NCBI GenBank assembly: GCA_034428435.1
Contig: DAOUHY010000113.1
Span: 21,419 to 85,418, forward strand
Source: Bin5 sp034428435
Lineage (GTDB): Bacteria > Chloroflexota > Anaerolineae > Caldilineales > Caldilineaceae
Reading direction: 5' to 3'
DNA length: 64,000 bases
The notes beneath the pieces were generated by a model. The model saw only the letters and a list, made by a program, of their open reading frames with translations, did not search any database and had not been told where the DNA came from. A program made the translations under genes and the position numbers. Positions 43,344 through 51,424 of the stretch are shown piece by piece (within the stretch, counting starts at the first letter, position 1; each line of letters begins with the position of its first letter).

Positions 43344-44369
43344 ATGCCCACCGAGCTCATCGCCCCCGCCCGAGAGGAAGTCGCATTCCGTGAATATGAA
43401 AGCCCTCCCCTAAGTCCGAACCAGATTCGCGTGCGCAGTCGCTTTGGTGCGGCCAAACACGGTTCGGAAATGGCCATGTTCCAAGGCTATGCAGGCCATC
43501 GCGGCAACTACGACGGCGATCTCCACTTGTTCACGCAGGAAAGCCAGATGGTCAAATACCCGGGCGGACTGGGAAACATGTGCGTTGGCGAGGTCATCGA
43601 AGTAGGCAAAGCAGTGCAGGACATCAGTCTCGGGGAAACTGTTTTTGCCCACGGCTCCTTCCGCCAGGAACACGTTTGGCCCGCCAAACACGCCCGCCAA
43701 CTGCCCGACGGCGTTCCGTGGCAGGCCGCAGTCTGCCTCGACCCGGCCGATTTCGCGCTCGGCGCTGTCCGCGACGGCCACATCCGCCTTGGTGACGCGG
43801 TCGCAGTCTTCGGAATGGGCGCGATTGGGCTTTTTGTCGTCCAACTGGCCAAATTGGCCGGGGCCTATCCGGTAATCGCCGTCGATCCCATCTCCTTGCG
43901 CCGCGACGTGGCGGAGGAGTGCGGCGCAGACATCGTTATGGACCCGACCTCGTGCGACGCCGGGCTCGAAATCAAGCTCGCAACCGACAGACGCGGGGCG
44001 GACGTTTGCGTAGACTACAGCGGCCACTACAACGCATTGCAGGCCGCCCTGCGCGGCGTTGCGTACCTCGGCACGGTTGTCGCCGGCGCCTGGCCCGGCA
44101 GCTATCCCGCCGGCCTCGACCTGGGCGCTGAAGCCCACTTCAACCGGCCAACCATCGTCTTCTCGCGCGCTTGCAGCGAACCCAATCCCGAATACCCCAA
44201 CTGGGACGAAAACCGCCTCTTTTCGGTGGTGTGGCGCCTTCTCTGCGACGGCAGCCTCAAGTCGGAACCCGTCGTCCAGCCCGTCGTTCCATTCGACGAC
44301 CTGCTGGAAGAATATCCCAAGATCGCGAATGCACCGGAGGAAAATGTAAAGTTGGGCGTAGCATTTTGA
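43344..44369 (+). CDS. Zinc-type MDR alcohol dehydrogenase-like protein
   Basis: A 341-residue medium-chain dehydrogenase/reductase. The cofactor domain has 'DAVAVFGMGAIGLFVVQLAKLAGA' (GxGxxG) and 'VIAVDPISLRRDVAEECGADIVMDP'; the catalytic domain has 'GNMCVGEVIEVGKAVQDISLGETVFAHG'. The usual Cys-His-Glu zinc ligands are not all evident: the early Cys is replaced in 'RFGAAKHGSEMAMF', so the protein may be zinc-independent or use a changed site. AGGAGG-like sequence precedes the ATG. It is convergent with the enolase-superfamily gene and may belong to the same sugar-acid pathway. Confidence 0.85.
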   Translation: MPTELIAPAREEVAFREYESPPLSPNQIRVRSRFGAAKHGSEMAMFQGYAGHRGNYDGDLHLFTQESQMVKYPGGLGNMCVGEVIEVGKAVQDISLGETVFAHGSFRQEHVWPAKHARQLPDGVPWQAAVCLDPADFALGAVRDGHIRLGDAVAVFGMGAIGLFVVQLAKLAGAYPVIAVDPISLRRDVAEECGADIVMDPTSCDAGLEIKLATDRRGADVCVDYSGHYNALQAALRGVAYLGTVVAGAWPGSYPAGLDLGAEAHFNRPTIVFSRACSEPNPEYPNWDENRLFSVVWRLLCDGSLKSEPVVQPVVPFDDLLEEYPKIANAPEENVKLGVAF

Positions 44370-44468
44370 TTGGGTAGCTGCATCGAAAGCGGCGGGGCGT
44401 GGTTTCCCCGCCGCACGACTCCTACCACTTTGCCGCGGCGGGCTTGCCCGACCCGCGGCCTTCGCCCG

Positions 44469-45620
44469 TCATACCAGATTGTCTTCGATATAGTCCCAAT
44501 TGATCTGGTAACCCATGCCCGGTTCCTGCGGCAAGTGGACATATCCCTCGCTGTCCATTCTGTCGCCGATGTCCTTCAGGTAGGGCGGCGGCGTATTGCA
44601 GTCTATTCCCGGCGCCAGCAGCCCGCGTTCGTAGTATTCACAGGTGTCCTCGCTCGTAGAACCCAGGATCTGCAGGTTCGCGAAACCGCTCATGTGGATT
44701 TCGCATTTGACGCCGAACGCCTCCGCGACCGCAACCATCTTGCGCACTCCAGTGATTCCACCGCGCAGCACGTCGATCCTCGTCATGTCCGAGGCGCCTC
44801 GCAAAATCCAGTCGGCGCGCGTGTACAGGCTCCCGGCGGCGATCTCAGGCGATAGGATTGGAATATCCAACTCCCGGCACAGCTTTATGTAGGGCTGCAC
44901 CCTATACTCGTTCATTGGGTGCTCGTACCAGTAGTAGCCCAGCTCCTCCAGCACGCGCCCCACTTTGTACGCCTCCTCATAGGTCCGGTAGGTACCCCAT
45001 GGGTCGTAGCTCAGCACCATGTCGTCACCGACGGCGGCCCGCACGGCCCGGCACACCTCTATGTCCTTCTCAATGTGCGACGGCCGGCCTGGCACTGCCT
45101 GGTGCGTCACCGGATTCCAGAAATAGTAGGGGTGGATTTTGTAGTGCGTATACCCCTCCTCCTTGCAAGCTACTGCATGTGCAGCATAATCCTCCACGCT
45201 CCCCACATTTGGAAAGGTGCTCGCGTACGCCTTCACTTTGTCCCGGCAGCCGCCCAGCAGCTTGTATAGCGGCAGGCCCATCGTCCTCGCCTGGAGATCC
45301 CACAGGGCGCAGTCAAGCGCGCTGAGCAGATGCTCAGGGACGTTCGCCACCCACATCCAGTGCCAGAAACGCTCACGGTCATAGGGGTCCTCCCCCACAA
45401 CCATATTCTTGAGCCGCCCTTCCATCTGCGCCCGGTCTTCCGGCGTCAACCCGTCGGCGTCGCCATGTCCATGCCCGCCAAAATAGTAGCCTTCTGCGCC
45501 CTCATCGGTAATCACCTTCATCAGCGTCTGCGTTACCTCACGCGGAAAGCTATACCTGCCCTGATGAAACTGCTCACGCACGACCCGAAACGGAACCACC
45601 TGTATGTCTACTATCTTCAT
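44469..45620 (-). CDS. Mandelate racemase / sugar-acid dehydratase (enolase superfamily)
   Basis: A 383-residue enolase-superfamily enzyme. The barrel shows 'HYKIHPYY' (K-x-H base), metal ligands in 'LSYDPWGTY', 'YWYEHPMNEY' and 'ILSPEIAAG', and a late His in 'CEIHMSGFANLQ'. These match acid-sugar dehydratases or racemases of the mandelate racemase group, which abstract a proton alpha to a carboxylate bound to Mg2+. GAGGGACG precedes the ATG. It lies 81 nt after a DapA-like aldolase on the same strand; dehydratase followed by aldolase is a common pair for breakdown of hexonates or pentonates. The substrate is not identifiable. Confidence 0.9.
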   Translation of the reverse strand: MKIVDIQVVPFRVVREQFHQGRYSFPREVTQTLMKVITDEGAEGYYFGGHGHGDADGLTPEDRAQMEGRLKNMVVGEDPYDRERFWHWMWVANVPEHLLSALDCALWDLQARTMGLPLYKLLGGCRDKVKAYASTFPNVGSVEDYAAHAVACKEEGYTHYKIHPYYFWNPVTHQAVPGRPSHIEKDIEVCRAVRAAVGDDMVLSYDPWGTYRTYEEAYKVGRVLEELGYYWYEHPMNEYRVQPYIKLCRELDIPILSPEIAAGSLYTRADWILRGASDMTRIDVLRGGITGVRKMVAVAEAFGVKCEIHMSGFANLQILGSTSEDTCEYYERGLLAPGIDCNTPPPYLKDIGDRMDSEGYVHLPQEPGMGYQINWDYIEDNLV

Positions 45621-45701
45621 CGTCCCTCAACCTTCCTCTCATATATGTTCGGACCATCAGTTTGACCAGCAATGCGGCCATTATCTCGCATTCGCTTTCA
45701 C

Positions 45702-46601
45702 TTATTGCTCGCCGTTCGGATACAGTTCCTCCAATAGCGTCCCCAACTCCTCTCTCGTCAGCGGGTTAATCGATGCAGCAGGCGCCCTGACAACCGCCGT
45801 CCGAATCACGCCGCGATGGACGAGAATCTCCTTATGGACGCCGTGAAACAGGCCCGCGCCCTGGGCACTGAGGCGGGCTATCGGAACGAGTAGCTTGTTA
45901 AACGTCTCCCACGCGCCCGCCTCATCCCCTGCCTGCACCCGGTTCCATATATCTACAAATGCCTCGGGCTGGGTACAGAACGGCATTGTCCCAACCGAGC
46001 CGCGGCGCATCTCTTCGATAAAGTAACCGCCCCCGGCGCCGCCGAAAACCGTCAGCACATCACCCGCTTCGGCCGACATGGCCGCCACCTTCTCCACCAC
46101 GGGGAAACTCTCTACTTTGATATACTGGACCCATTCACACTCCTCGGCCAGGCGCCTTGCCAAGCCAGCAGAAATCGGCGACGCGGCCACGTCCTGGATG
46201 AAGATCGGCAAGGGAACAGCATCCGAGATGGCACGGTAGTAGGACACAATCTCGTTCGGCCCTGCCGGAAAGAAGGACGGCGGGAGCACCATCAGCGCGT
46301 CGGCGCCGTTCTCATGCGCCATACGGCTGTAATGAACTGCCAGGTCTGTCCCATTCGCCCCTGTGTTGATTACCACCGGAACACGGCCAGCGACCTGGTC
46401 CACGACGACACGGGTCATCCAAGCTCGTTCCGCCTCCGTCAGTTTATAGACCTCACTTCCCAGCGCAACACCCAACCCATGAACACCGGCATCCAAATTG
46501 AAGTCGATCAACCGGCGCAGGCTTTCTTCGTCGATCTGCGAATCCTCATTAAAGGGCGTGACCAGGATCGGATACACGCCCTGCATATTGCTGGTGGGCA
46601 T
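45702..46601 (-). CDS. DapA/NanA-family class I aldolase or dehydratase
   Basis: A 299-residue TIM-barrel protein. 'GVYPILVTPFNEDSQIDEESLRRLIDF', 'GVHGLGVALGSEVYKLT', 'VINTGANGTD' and the Schiff-base Lys in 'YIKVES' are family features. The Tyr usually found in the 'YN.P' segment is absent, and the place reads 'PIFIQDVAASPIS', so the mechanism or substrate may differ from dihydrodipicolinate synthase. Together with the neighbouring enolase-superfamily gene it suggests catabolism of a 2-keto-3-deoxy sugar acid; lysine here is made by the LysW route (47.5-53.4 kb), which argues against a DapA role. GGAG precedes the ATG. Confidence 0.85.
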   Translation of the reverse strand: MPTSNMQGVYPILVTPFNEDSQIDEESLRRLIDFNLDAGVHGLGVALGSEVYKLTEAERAWMTRVVVDQVAGRVPVVINTGANGTDLAVHYSRMAHENGADALMVLPPSFFPAGPNEIVSYYRAISDAVPLPIFIQDVAASPISAGLARRLAEECEWVQYIKVESFPVVEKVAAMSAEAGDVLTVFGGAGGGYFIEEMRRGSVGTMPFCTQPEAFVDIWNRVQAGDEAGAWETFNKLLVPIARLSAQGAGLFHGVHKEILVHRGVIRTAVVRAPAASINPLTREELGTLLEELYPNGEQ

Positions 46602-46771
46602 ATATTCTCCTCTCGCAGCTTTGGCTGGCGTCTGCTTTCCTCAGCATATTGCCGTTACTCCGCCAGAAAAGCAAGCGTGCACCCGCTTCAGCCGACTTAC
46701 CTCAGCTCAGTCGCGCCCGCGTGCGAGTGCGCCCACTTTCCCTAACCTATTGCCAGCTTTTGCCTTCGGGT
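46602..46771. other. Short intergenic region left of repeat copy 3
   Basis: About 170 bp upstream of the aldolase gene. No element was recognised. Confidence 0.3.
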
Positions 46772-47250
46772 GCATTCCAGATTTGGGGTGGGAGCAGTCT
46801 GGCGGGGCATCAGTGCCAGCGGTGGCTGGCGTTGTCTACCGTCTTTGGGCGAGATGCAGTGCAGGCGCCAGTCCCGGCCGTACGGTGCAGTCCGTAAGTT
46901 GGGGCGGGTGCGAGGGCAGGCACAAGGCCGGCACCTACGGGAATCTGATAGGACTGGCGGGACGTGGTCTGGCTGGACACCTTCGATTAGGCACCTGTCA
47001 CCAATATCGACACCCGGTCGATGAGGCATGTTGTAGGAGAGGGGGCGTTGCGGGGGCGGAGCCCCCGCACAAGGGAGGGCCGAATAGGCCCGACCGCCCA
47101 GAACTGCAGTAACTGCAGTAGTCAGTAGTTAGTAGTCAGTGGTCTGAGGAGGGTTTTGCTTACAATAGAGTTGTAGGCATACTGGACTGTGCTCCATTGC
47201 TACCCGAGGTAAAGGAGATTTCGCCCCCATTTTTGGGATGCACCCGACTG
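46772..47250 (+). repeat. Intergenic repeat, flank family B, copy 3
   Basis: Sister of 11826-12235, with shared blocks described there. The core 47036-47100 is identical by eye to the 12036 core, with the hairpin GCGGGGGCGGAGCCCCCGC at 47050-47068 and the GGGCC-GAATA-GGCCC stem right after. A tandem 'CTGCAGTAA' and 'GTCAGTAGTTAGTAG' simple repeat (47104-47140) follows the core in this copy only. The copy ends 11 bp before the promoter of the lysine leader. Confidence 0.85.
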
Positions 47251-47260
47251 ATGGGCGGAT

Positions 47261-47289
47261 TTGACTTTGTCGTCTTTGTTCAGTACTAT
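47261..47289 (+). promoter_or_regulatory. Predicted promoter of the lysine operon
   Basis: TTGACT (47261-47266), a 17-nt spacer, TACTAT (47284-47289). The implied transcript begins near 47296, upstream of a hairpin AGGCCGC/GCGGCCT (47321-47343) and the leader peptide. Confidence 0.65.
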
Positions 47290-47367
47290 TGAGCCTTGTT
47301 GGATACCTGCAGGAATGAAGAGGCCGCGTAGCGTGTGCGGCCTGACTGGCAATCAGACGTGCAACCG

Positions 47368-47433
47368 ATGAGAAACACGGATTTACTGTCCCTGTTGACC
47401 TGCATAAAGAGCAAGAAGCGGAATCCAGACTGA
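47368..47433 (+). CDS. Putative lysine-rich leader peptide of the lysine operon
   Basis: Short frame of 21 codons from ATG 47368 to TGA 47431. Near the end it reads I-K-S-K-K-R-N-P-D, with three AAG Lys codons among four consecutive codons (47407-47418). GTG starts at 47335 or 47359 in the same frame are also possible; no strong ribosome site is seen for any. It lies between the promoter and a terminator-like hairpin, and upstream of homocitrate synthase. I infer a ribosome-stalling sensor of charged tRNA-Lys. Confidence 0.6.
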   Translation: MRNTDLLSLLTCIKSKKRNPD

Positions 47434-47511
47434 CCTGTCTGTTGTTTGCGCCTGCTCAGACGATGCAACCGTAGCGACCGGCCAATCCAGACAGGGTGGG
47501 CCGGTTTTTTG
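47434..47511 (+). terminator. Attenuator: antiterminator and terminator upstream of homocitrate synthase
   Basis: Terminator: ACCGGCC (47477-47483) pairs with GGCCGGT (47499-47505), extended inward by ATCC/GGGT, then TTTTTT (47505-47510). Antiterminator: CCTGTCTG (47434-47441) right after the leader stop pairs perfectly with CAGACAGG (47488-47495) inside the terminator top. A protector stem CAGAC/GTCTG (47426-47441) uses the end of the leader. The pairings exclude each other, the logic of leader-peptide attenuation. Confidence 0.7.
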
Positions 47512-47540
47512 TTGCCAGAAAAATCGCCGGGAGTGCGAGT

Positions 47541-48698
47541 ATGAGTCTTGAACAGTTCTCCATAATCGAATCGACTCTGCGTGAGGGTGAGCAGTTTGCC
47601 AACGCATTTTTCGACAGCGGGCAAAAGGACGAGATAGCACGCCTGCTGGACGCCTTTGGCGTCGAGTACCTGGAGTTGACGTCGCCGGCAGCCAGTCCGC
47701 AGAGTCGCGCCGATTGTACGCGCATCGCCGGGTTGGGGCTGAGTGCAAAGCTGCTTACACACACTCGTTGCCACCTGGACGATGCCAGGCTGGCGGTGGA
47801 CACAGGGGTTGACGGTATTGATGTCCTCTTTGGGACCAGCAGCTATCTGCGTGAGTTTTCGCATGGTAAGTCTATCCGCGAGATCATCGACAGCGCGGTG
47901 CAGGTTATCGAATTCATCAAGAGCCAGGGATTGGAGGTTCGGTTCAGCAGCGAGGACTCATTCCGCAGCGACCTTGTCGATCTATTGACTGTTTACCGCG
48001 AGGTGGACCAGATCGGCGTGAACAGAGTTGGGATCGCCGACACGGTGGGAATTGCCACGCCTTTGCAGGTTCACGACCTGGTGCGGACGTTGCGGGGGGT
48101 TGTTTCCTGCGATATCGAATTTCACGGTCACAACGACACGGGCTGCGCAATCGCCAATTCATATTGCGCGCTGGCGGCGGGGGCGACCCACGTGGACACG
48201 TCGGTGCTGGGGATCGGGGAGCGCAACGGGATCACGCCGCTGGGGGGCCTTGTGGCGCGCATGTACGCGCTCGACCCGGAGCAGATTCGCAGCAAGTATA
48301 ATCTGCCGATGCTGCGCGAGGTTGAGAACTTTGTGGCAGAGATTGTGGGGGTCGACGTACCGTTTAACAACTACATTACGGGTTACACGGCGTTCACGCA
48401 TAAGGCGGGGATTCATGCCAAGGCAATCCTGAACAACCCCGACACGTACGAGATTCTGGACCCAGAGGATTTCGGGTTGACGCGCTATCTGCACATTGCG
48501 CACCGACTTACCGGCTGGAACGCGGTCAAACAGAGGGCTGAGCAGCTGCAGCTGGACCTGACCGATCCGCAGGTGAAAGAGGTTACGGCGCACATCAAGG
48601 AGGAGGCAGACCAGCGTAAGTTGAGCCTGGACGATGTTGACGTTTTGCTGCGCGAGTACCACAGCCGGGCAGTGACGGTACCTTCGCCGCCTGTGTAA
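47541..48698 (+). CDS. hcs: Homocitrate synthase (alpha-aminoadipate lysine pathway)
   Basis: Joins acetyl-CoA and 2-oxoglutarate to give homocitrate, the first committed step of lysine synthesis through alpha-aminoadipate. The 385-residue protein opens with 'IIESTLREGEQFANAFFD', has 'DVLFGTSSYLREFSHGK', 'EFHGHNDTGCAIANSYCALAAGATHVDTSVLGIGERNG' (metal-binding H-x-H and catalytic residues), and 'HKAGIHAKAIL'. The pattern follows the Thermus-type homocitrate synthase closely and lacks the C-terminal leucine-binding domain of isopropylmalate synthase. The ATG at 47541 is followed at once by family sequence. The gene is first of the lysine operon and directly downstream of the attenuator. Confidence 0.92.
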   Translation: MSLEQFSIIESTLREGEQFANAFFDSGQKDEIARLLDAFGVEYLELTSPAASPQSRADCTRIAGLGLSAKLLTHTRCHLDDARLAVDTGVDGIDVLFGTSSYLREFSHGKSIREIIDSAVQVIEFIKSQGLEVRFSSEDSFRSDLVDLLTVYREVDQIGVNRVGIADTVGIATPLQVHDLVRTLRGVVSCDIEFHGHNDTGCAIANSYCALAAGATHVDTSVLGIGERNGITPLGGLVARMYALDPEQIRSKYNLPMLREVENFVAEIVGVDVPFNNYITGYTAFTHKAGIHAKAILNNPDTYEILDPEDFGLTRYLHIAHRLTGWNAVKQRAEQLQLDLTDPQVKEVTAHIKEEADQRKLSLDDVDVLLREYHSRAVTVPSPPV

Positions 48699-48709
48699 GG
48701 GGACTGGAG

Positions 48710-50077
48710 ATGGGCAAGCATTCGACTTCCCGAGAAACGGTGGGCCAGGCGGATTCCGGCCTTAACGAAGCTCAGACATTTGCACAGAAGGCGTTGGCGC
48801 GGGCTGCCGGGTGTGAGACCGTAGAAGTCGGGGAGGTCGTGGACGTGTGCCCTGACGTCGTGTTGAGCCACGACAACACGGCTGCTATCCGGGAGATATG
48901 GCAACAGTTCGGTCTGGAACAGGTAGTGATCCCGGAGAAGCTGGCGATCACGCTGGACCATGCCGTTCCTGCACCGACGACTCGACACGCGCAGAATCAC
49001 GCCGAGATTAGAGAGTTTGTGCAGGAGCAGGGCATTCGCCACTTTTTTGAGGTGGGGAGGGGGATTTGCCACCAGGTGCTGAGTGAGGAGGCGCTGGTTC
49101 TGCCGGGGCAGACGATCCTGGGCGCGGACAGTCATACGCCGCACTTCGGCTGGCTGGGGGCGTTCGGCGCCGGCATCGGGCGCAGTGAGGTCGCTGCTCT
49201 GTGGGCGACGGGGGAACTGTGGCTGCGGGTGCCAGAGTCGATCAAGATCGTGCTGGAAGGCGAACTGCCGAAGGGCGTTACGGCGAAGGATTTCGCCCTG
49301 CGCATCATTGGAGATTGGGGTGCGGACGGCGGGCTGTACGCTTCTGTGGAATTCAGCGGCAGCGGCATGGAAGCCCTGAGTGTTGATTCACGCATGGCAC
49401 TTGCCAACATGATGGCAGAGTTCGGCGCAAAGGCTTCTTACGTACCGCCGGACGGAAAGACAGTGGCCTACCTGAAGGAAGCTCTGCTGCGACGCAGGGC
49501 CAGAGAGGGCGGTGCAGAAAGCAGGGATGACCGGCTACAGGAGATCGGGGAGATGGTCGTCTTCCCTGACGAGGATGCCGCGTACAGGGACACTTATTGC
49601 TACAGCTCAGAAGATTTGGAGCCGACGGTAGCCTGCCCGCACACAGTGGACAATGTGGCGCCGCTTTCGGCGGTGGCGGGGACGGCGGTGCAACAGGCTT
49701 TCATCGGGACATGCACAAACGGGCGACTCGAGGACATTGCCGAGGCTGCTGAGATTGTGCAGGGACGCCAAGTGGCTGTGGGGACCCGATTGCTGGTCAT
49801 TCCCGCGTCCAGCCTGGTTTTGCAGGAGGCGATGCGGCAGGGCTATATCCAGGCGCTTGTTGCTGCGGGCGCCGCTATCGGTACGCCCGGCTGCGGTCCT
49901 TGCATGGGCAATCATATGGGGGTGCCGGCGACGGGGGAAGTTACCATTGCAAGCGCTAACCGCAATTTTCGCGGTCGCATGGGTACGACGGAAGCCGAAA
50001 TCTATCTGGCGAGTCCGGCGGTGGTGGCGGCGTCTGCGGTTGCGGGCAGGATTGCCGATCCGAGGGACATTTTGTAA
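48710..50077 (+). CDS. lysT: Homoaconitase / isopropylmalate dehydratase large subunit
   Basis: Large subunit (455 residues) of a [4Fe-4S] hydro-lyase that converts homocitrate to homoisocitrate. Visible motifs are 'LGADSHTPHFGWLGAFGAGIGRSEVAA', 'FIGTCTNGRLEDI' with the first cluster Cys, and 'GTPGCGPCMGNHMG' with the other two. Family members for leucine (LeuC) look alike; assignment to lysine rests on the gene's place between homocitrate synthase and LysW. GGGGACTGGAG precedes the ATG. The N-terminal 35 residues are an extension beyond the core. Confidence 0.9.
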   Translation: MGKHSTSRETVGQADSGLNEAQTFAQKALARAAGCETVEVGEVVDVCPDVVLSHDNTAAIREIWQQFGLEQVVIPEKLAITLDHAVPAPTTRHAQNHAEIREFVQEQGIRHFFEVGRGICHQVLSEEALVLPGQTILGADSHTPHFGWLGAFGAGIGRSEVAALWATGELWLRVPESIKIVLEGELPKGVTAKDFALRIIGDWGADGGLYASVEFSGSGMEALSVDSRMALANMMAEFGAKASYVPPDGKTVAYLKEALLRRRAREGGAESRDDRLQEIGEMVVFPDEDAAYRDTYCYSSEDLEPTVACPHTVDNVAPLSAVAGTAVQQAFIGTCTNGRLEDIAEAAEIVQGRQVAVGTRLLVIPASSLVLQEAMRQGYIQALVAAGAAIGTPGCGPCMGNHMGVPATGEVTIASANRNFRGRMGTTEAEIYLASPAVVAASAVAGRIADPRDIL

Positions 50078-50123
50078 GTAGAGCCAGGGTGAGAAAGAGC
50101 GTCTCTCAGGGGGAGGCTCCAGA

Positions 50124-50666
50124 ATGGGCCGCTTGTCGTATCGCGTCGGCTGGAGGAAACAGGTGATTCGGGGCAGGGCCTGGAAGTACGGGGACAACGT
50201 CAATACTGATGTGCTGTTTCCGGGCAAGTATACGTATACGGCCAAAGGACGGGAAGAGATTGCCAGTCATGCGCTGGAGGACCTGGATCCTGATTTCGCG
50301 TCCAACGTGGGCGTAGGGGACGTCATCGTAGGCGGCCGCAATTTTGGTTGCGGGTCCAGCCGTGAGCAGGCGGCGACATGCCTGGTGTACAACGGGGTCA
50401 GCGCGGTGATTGCGGAGAGCTTTGCGCGGATTTTCTATCGCAACGCCATCAATAACGGCTTGCTTGCAATCGTCTGCCCTGAGGCCGCGCAAGCGATCCA
50501 AGGGCAGGAATACGTCTCGGTCGACCTGGAAGGGAGGGTGATCGAGTGCGCCTCCGGCCGGTTTGCGTTCCCGCCACTGAGCGCCACCGTGCAGGAGATT
50601 CTGGAGGCAGGGGGCCTGGTCGAACAGGTTAAGCGGAGACTTGCGTCGGCGCGTTCGGCTTCCTGA
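50124..50666 (+). CDS. lysU: Homoaconitase / isopropylmalate dehydratase small subunit
   Basis: A 180-residue swivel subunit that completes the active site of the large subunit. It has 'DNVNTDVLFPGKYTYT', 'VGGRNFGCGSSREQA' (substrate-binding loop typical of the family) and 'IAESFARIFYRNAINNGL'. The N-terminal 12 residues are extra. GGGGGAGG precedes the ATG. The gene lies 46 nt after lysT in the same operon. Confidence 0.9.
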   Translation: MGRLSYRVGWRKQVIRGRAWKYGDNVNTDVLFPGKYTYTAKGREEIASHALEDLDPDFASNVGVGDVIVGGRNFGCGSSREQAATCLVYNGVSAVIAESFARIFYRNAINNGLLAIVCPEAAQAIQGQEYVSVDLEGRVIECASGRFAFPPLSATVQEILEAGGLVEQVKRRLASARSAS

Positions 50667-50701
50667 GCCAGTTCGAGGGAATTCTCAGGATCGGAAGCGT
50701 A

Positions 50702-51172
50702 ATGTTGGCAATGCAGTTGACAAAGTTAGCAAAGTTTCTGCATTTCGTTCAACGGCTGCGGTGGCGACTGGCTAGACCAACGACTGTGGGCGTGAGGCTG
50801 CTGGCGGTCAAGGAAGGAGAGGTTCTACTCGTCAAGCACACCTATCTAGGCGGTTGGTATCTTCCCGGAGGCGGTGTGCAGCCAGGAGAGACCTTGGGAG
50901 ATGCCATCGCACGGGAGGCTGCCGAGGAGGCCGGTGTTGAACTGCAGGAGCTACGGCTTTTCGGCGTTTACAGCAGTTTTCTTGAAGGGAAGAGCGACCA
51001 TATTGTCGTCTTTGTGTGCGAGGCGTTTACCTGGAGAGAGGTGAGTAACCGGGAAATCGAGAGCGTCGACTGTTTCGCTCTTGGCGAACTGCCTGAGGGA
51101 ACCTCCCCCGGCACGCGCAGGCGAATCGCAGAGTATGCGGCGGGCGAGAAGGCCGTTTCGGCGCCCTGGTAA
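50702..51172 (+). CDS. NUDIX hydrolase
   Basis: A 156-residue protein with a complete Nudix box at residues about 57-80, 'GGVQPGETLGDAIAREAAEE' followed by AGVE. The N-terminal 25 residues form a basic, partly hydrophobic helix. Nudix enzymes hydrolyse nucleoside diphosphates linked to another group; the substrate cannot be told. It lies between lysU and lysW in the same direction, 35 nt and 61 nt from its neighbours, which is an unusual insertion in a lysine operon. It could be a housekeeping or repair enzyme or a passenger gene. Confidence 0.88.
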   Translation: MLAMQLTKLAKFLHFVQRLRWRLARPTTVGVRLLAVKEGEVLLVKHTYLGGWYLPGGGVQPGETLGDAIAREAAEEAGVELQELRLFGVYSSFLEGKSDHIVVFVCEAFTWREVSNREIESVDCFALGELPEGTSPGTRRRIAEYAAGEKAVSAPW

Positions 51173-51233
51173 GCAATCATGAGTTGGAACTCATTTCAGT
51201 CAGAGGAATCAAAACCACATCAGGAGAAGTAGC

Positions 51234-51419
51234 ATGGCAGTTCAAACCGTTACCGCCGTGGCCGAATGTCCGGAGTGCTTCGGCGAGGTCGAACTCAACG
51301 ACGTGATGGAGAACGAAATCGTCCAGTGCGGCGAGTGCGGGGTGGACCTGGAGGTTATCGGGCTTGACCCCGTAGCGCTGGATATGGCGCCCGAAGAGGA
51401 TGAGGACTGGGGAGAATAG
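51234..51419 (+). CDS. lysW: Amino-group carrier protein LysW
   Basis: A 61-residue acidic carrier. The alpha-amino group of alpha-aminoadipate is joined to the gamma-carboxyl of the C-terminal Glu and processed there until lysine is released. The N-terminal zinc finger has C12, C15, C32 and C35 ('CPECF...CGECG'), and the C-terminus is '...EEDEDWGE', ending in the family's EDWGE carrier motif. AGGAG precedes the ATG, and lysX begins 5 nt after the stop. The presence of this carrier is the clearest sign that the operon uses the LysW pathway rather than diaminopimelate. Confidence 0.96.
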   Translation: MAVQTVTAVAECPECFGEVELNDVMENEIVQCGECGVDLEVIGLDPVALDMAPEEDEDWGE

Positions 51420-51424
51420 GACCG

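Noticed and set aside
47286..47864. Minus-strand open frame of 192 codons across the lysine leader and the start of homocitrate synthase
   Set aside because: It is antisense to a well-supported gene and attenuator, and its translation has no family pattern.
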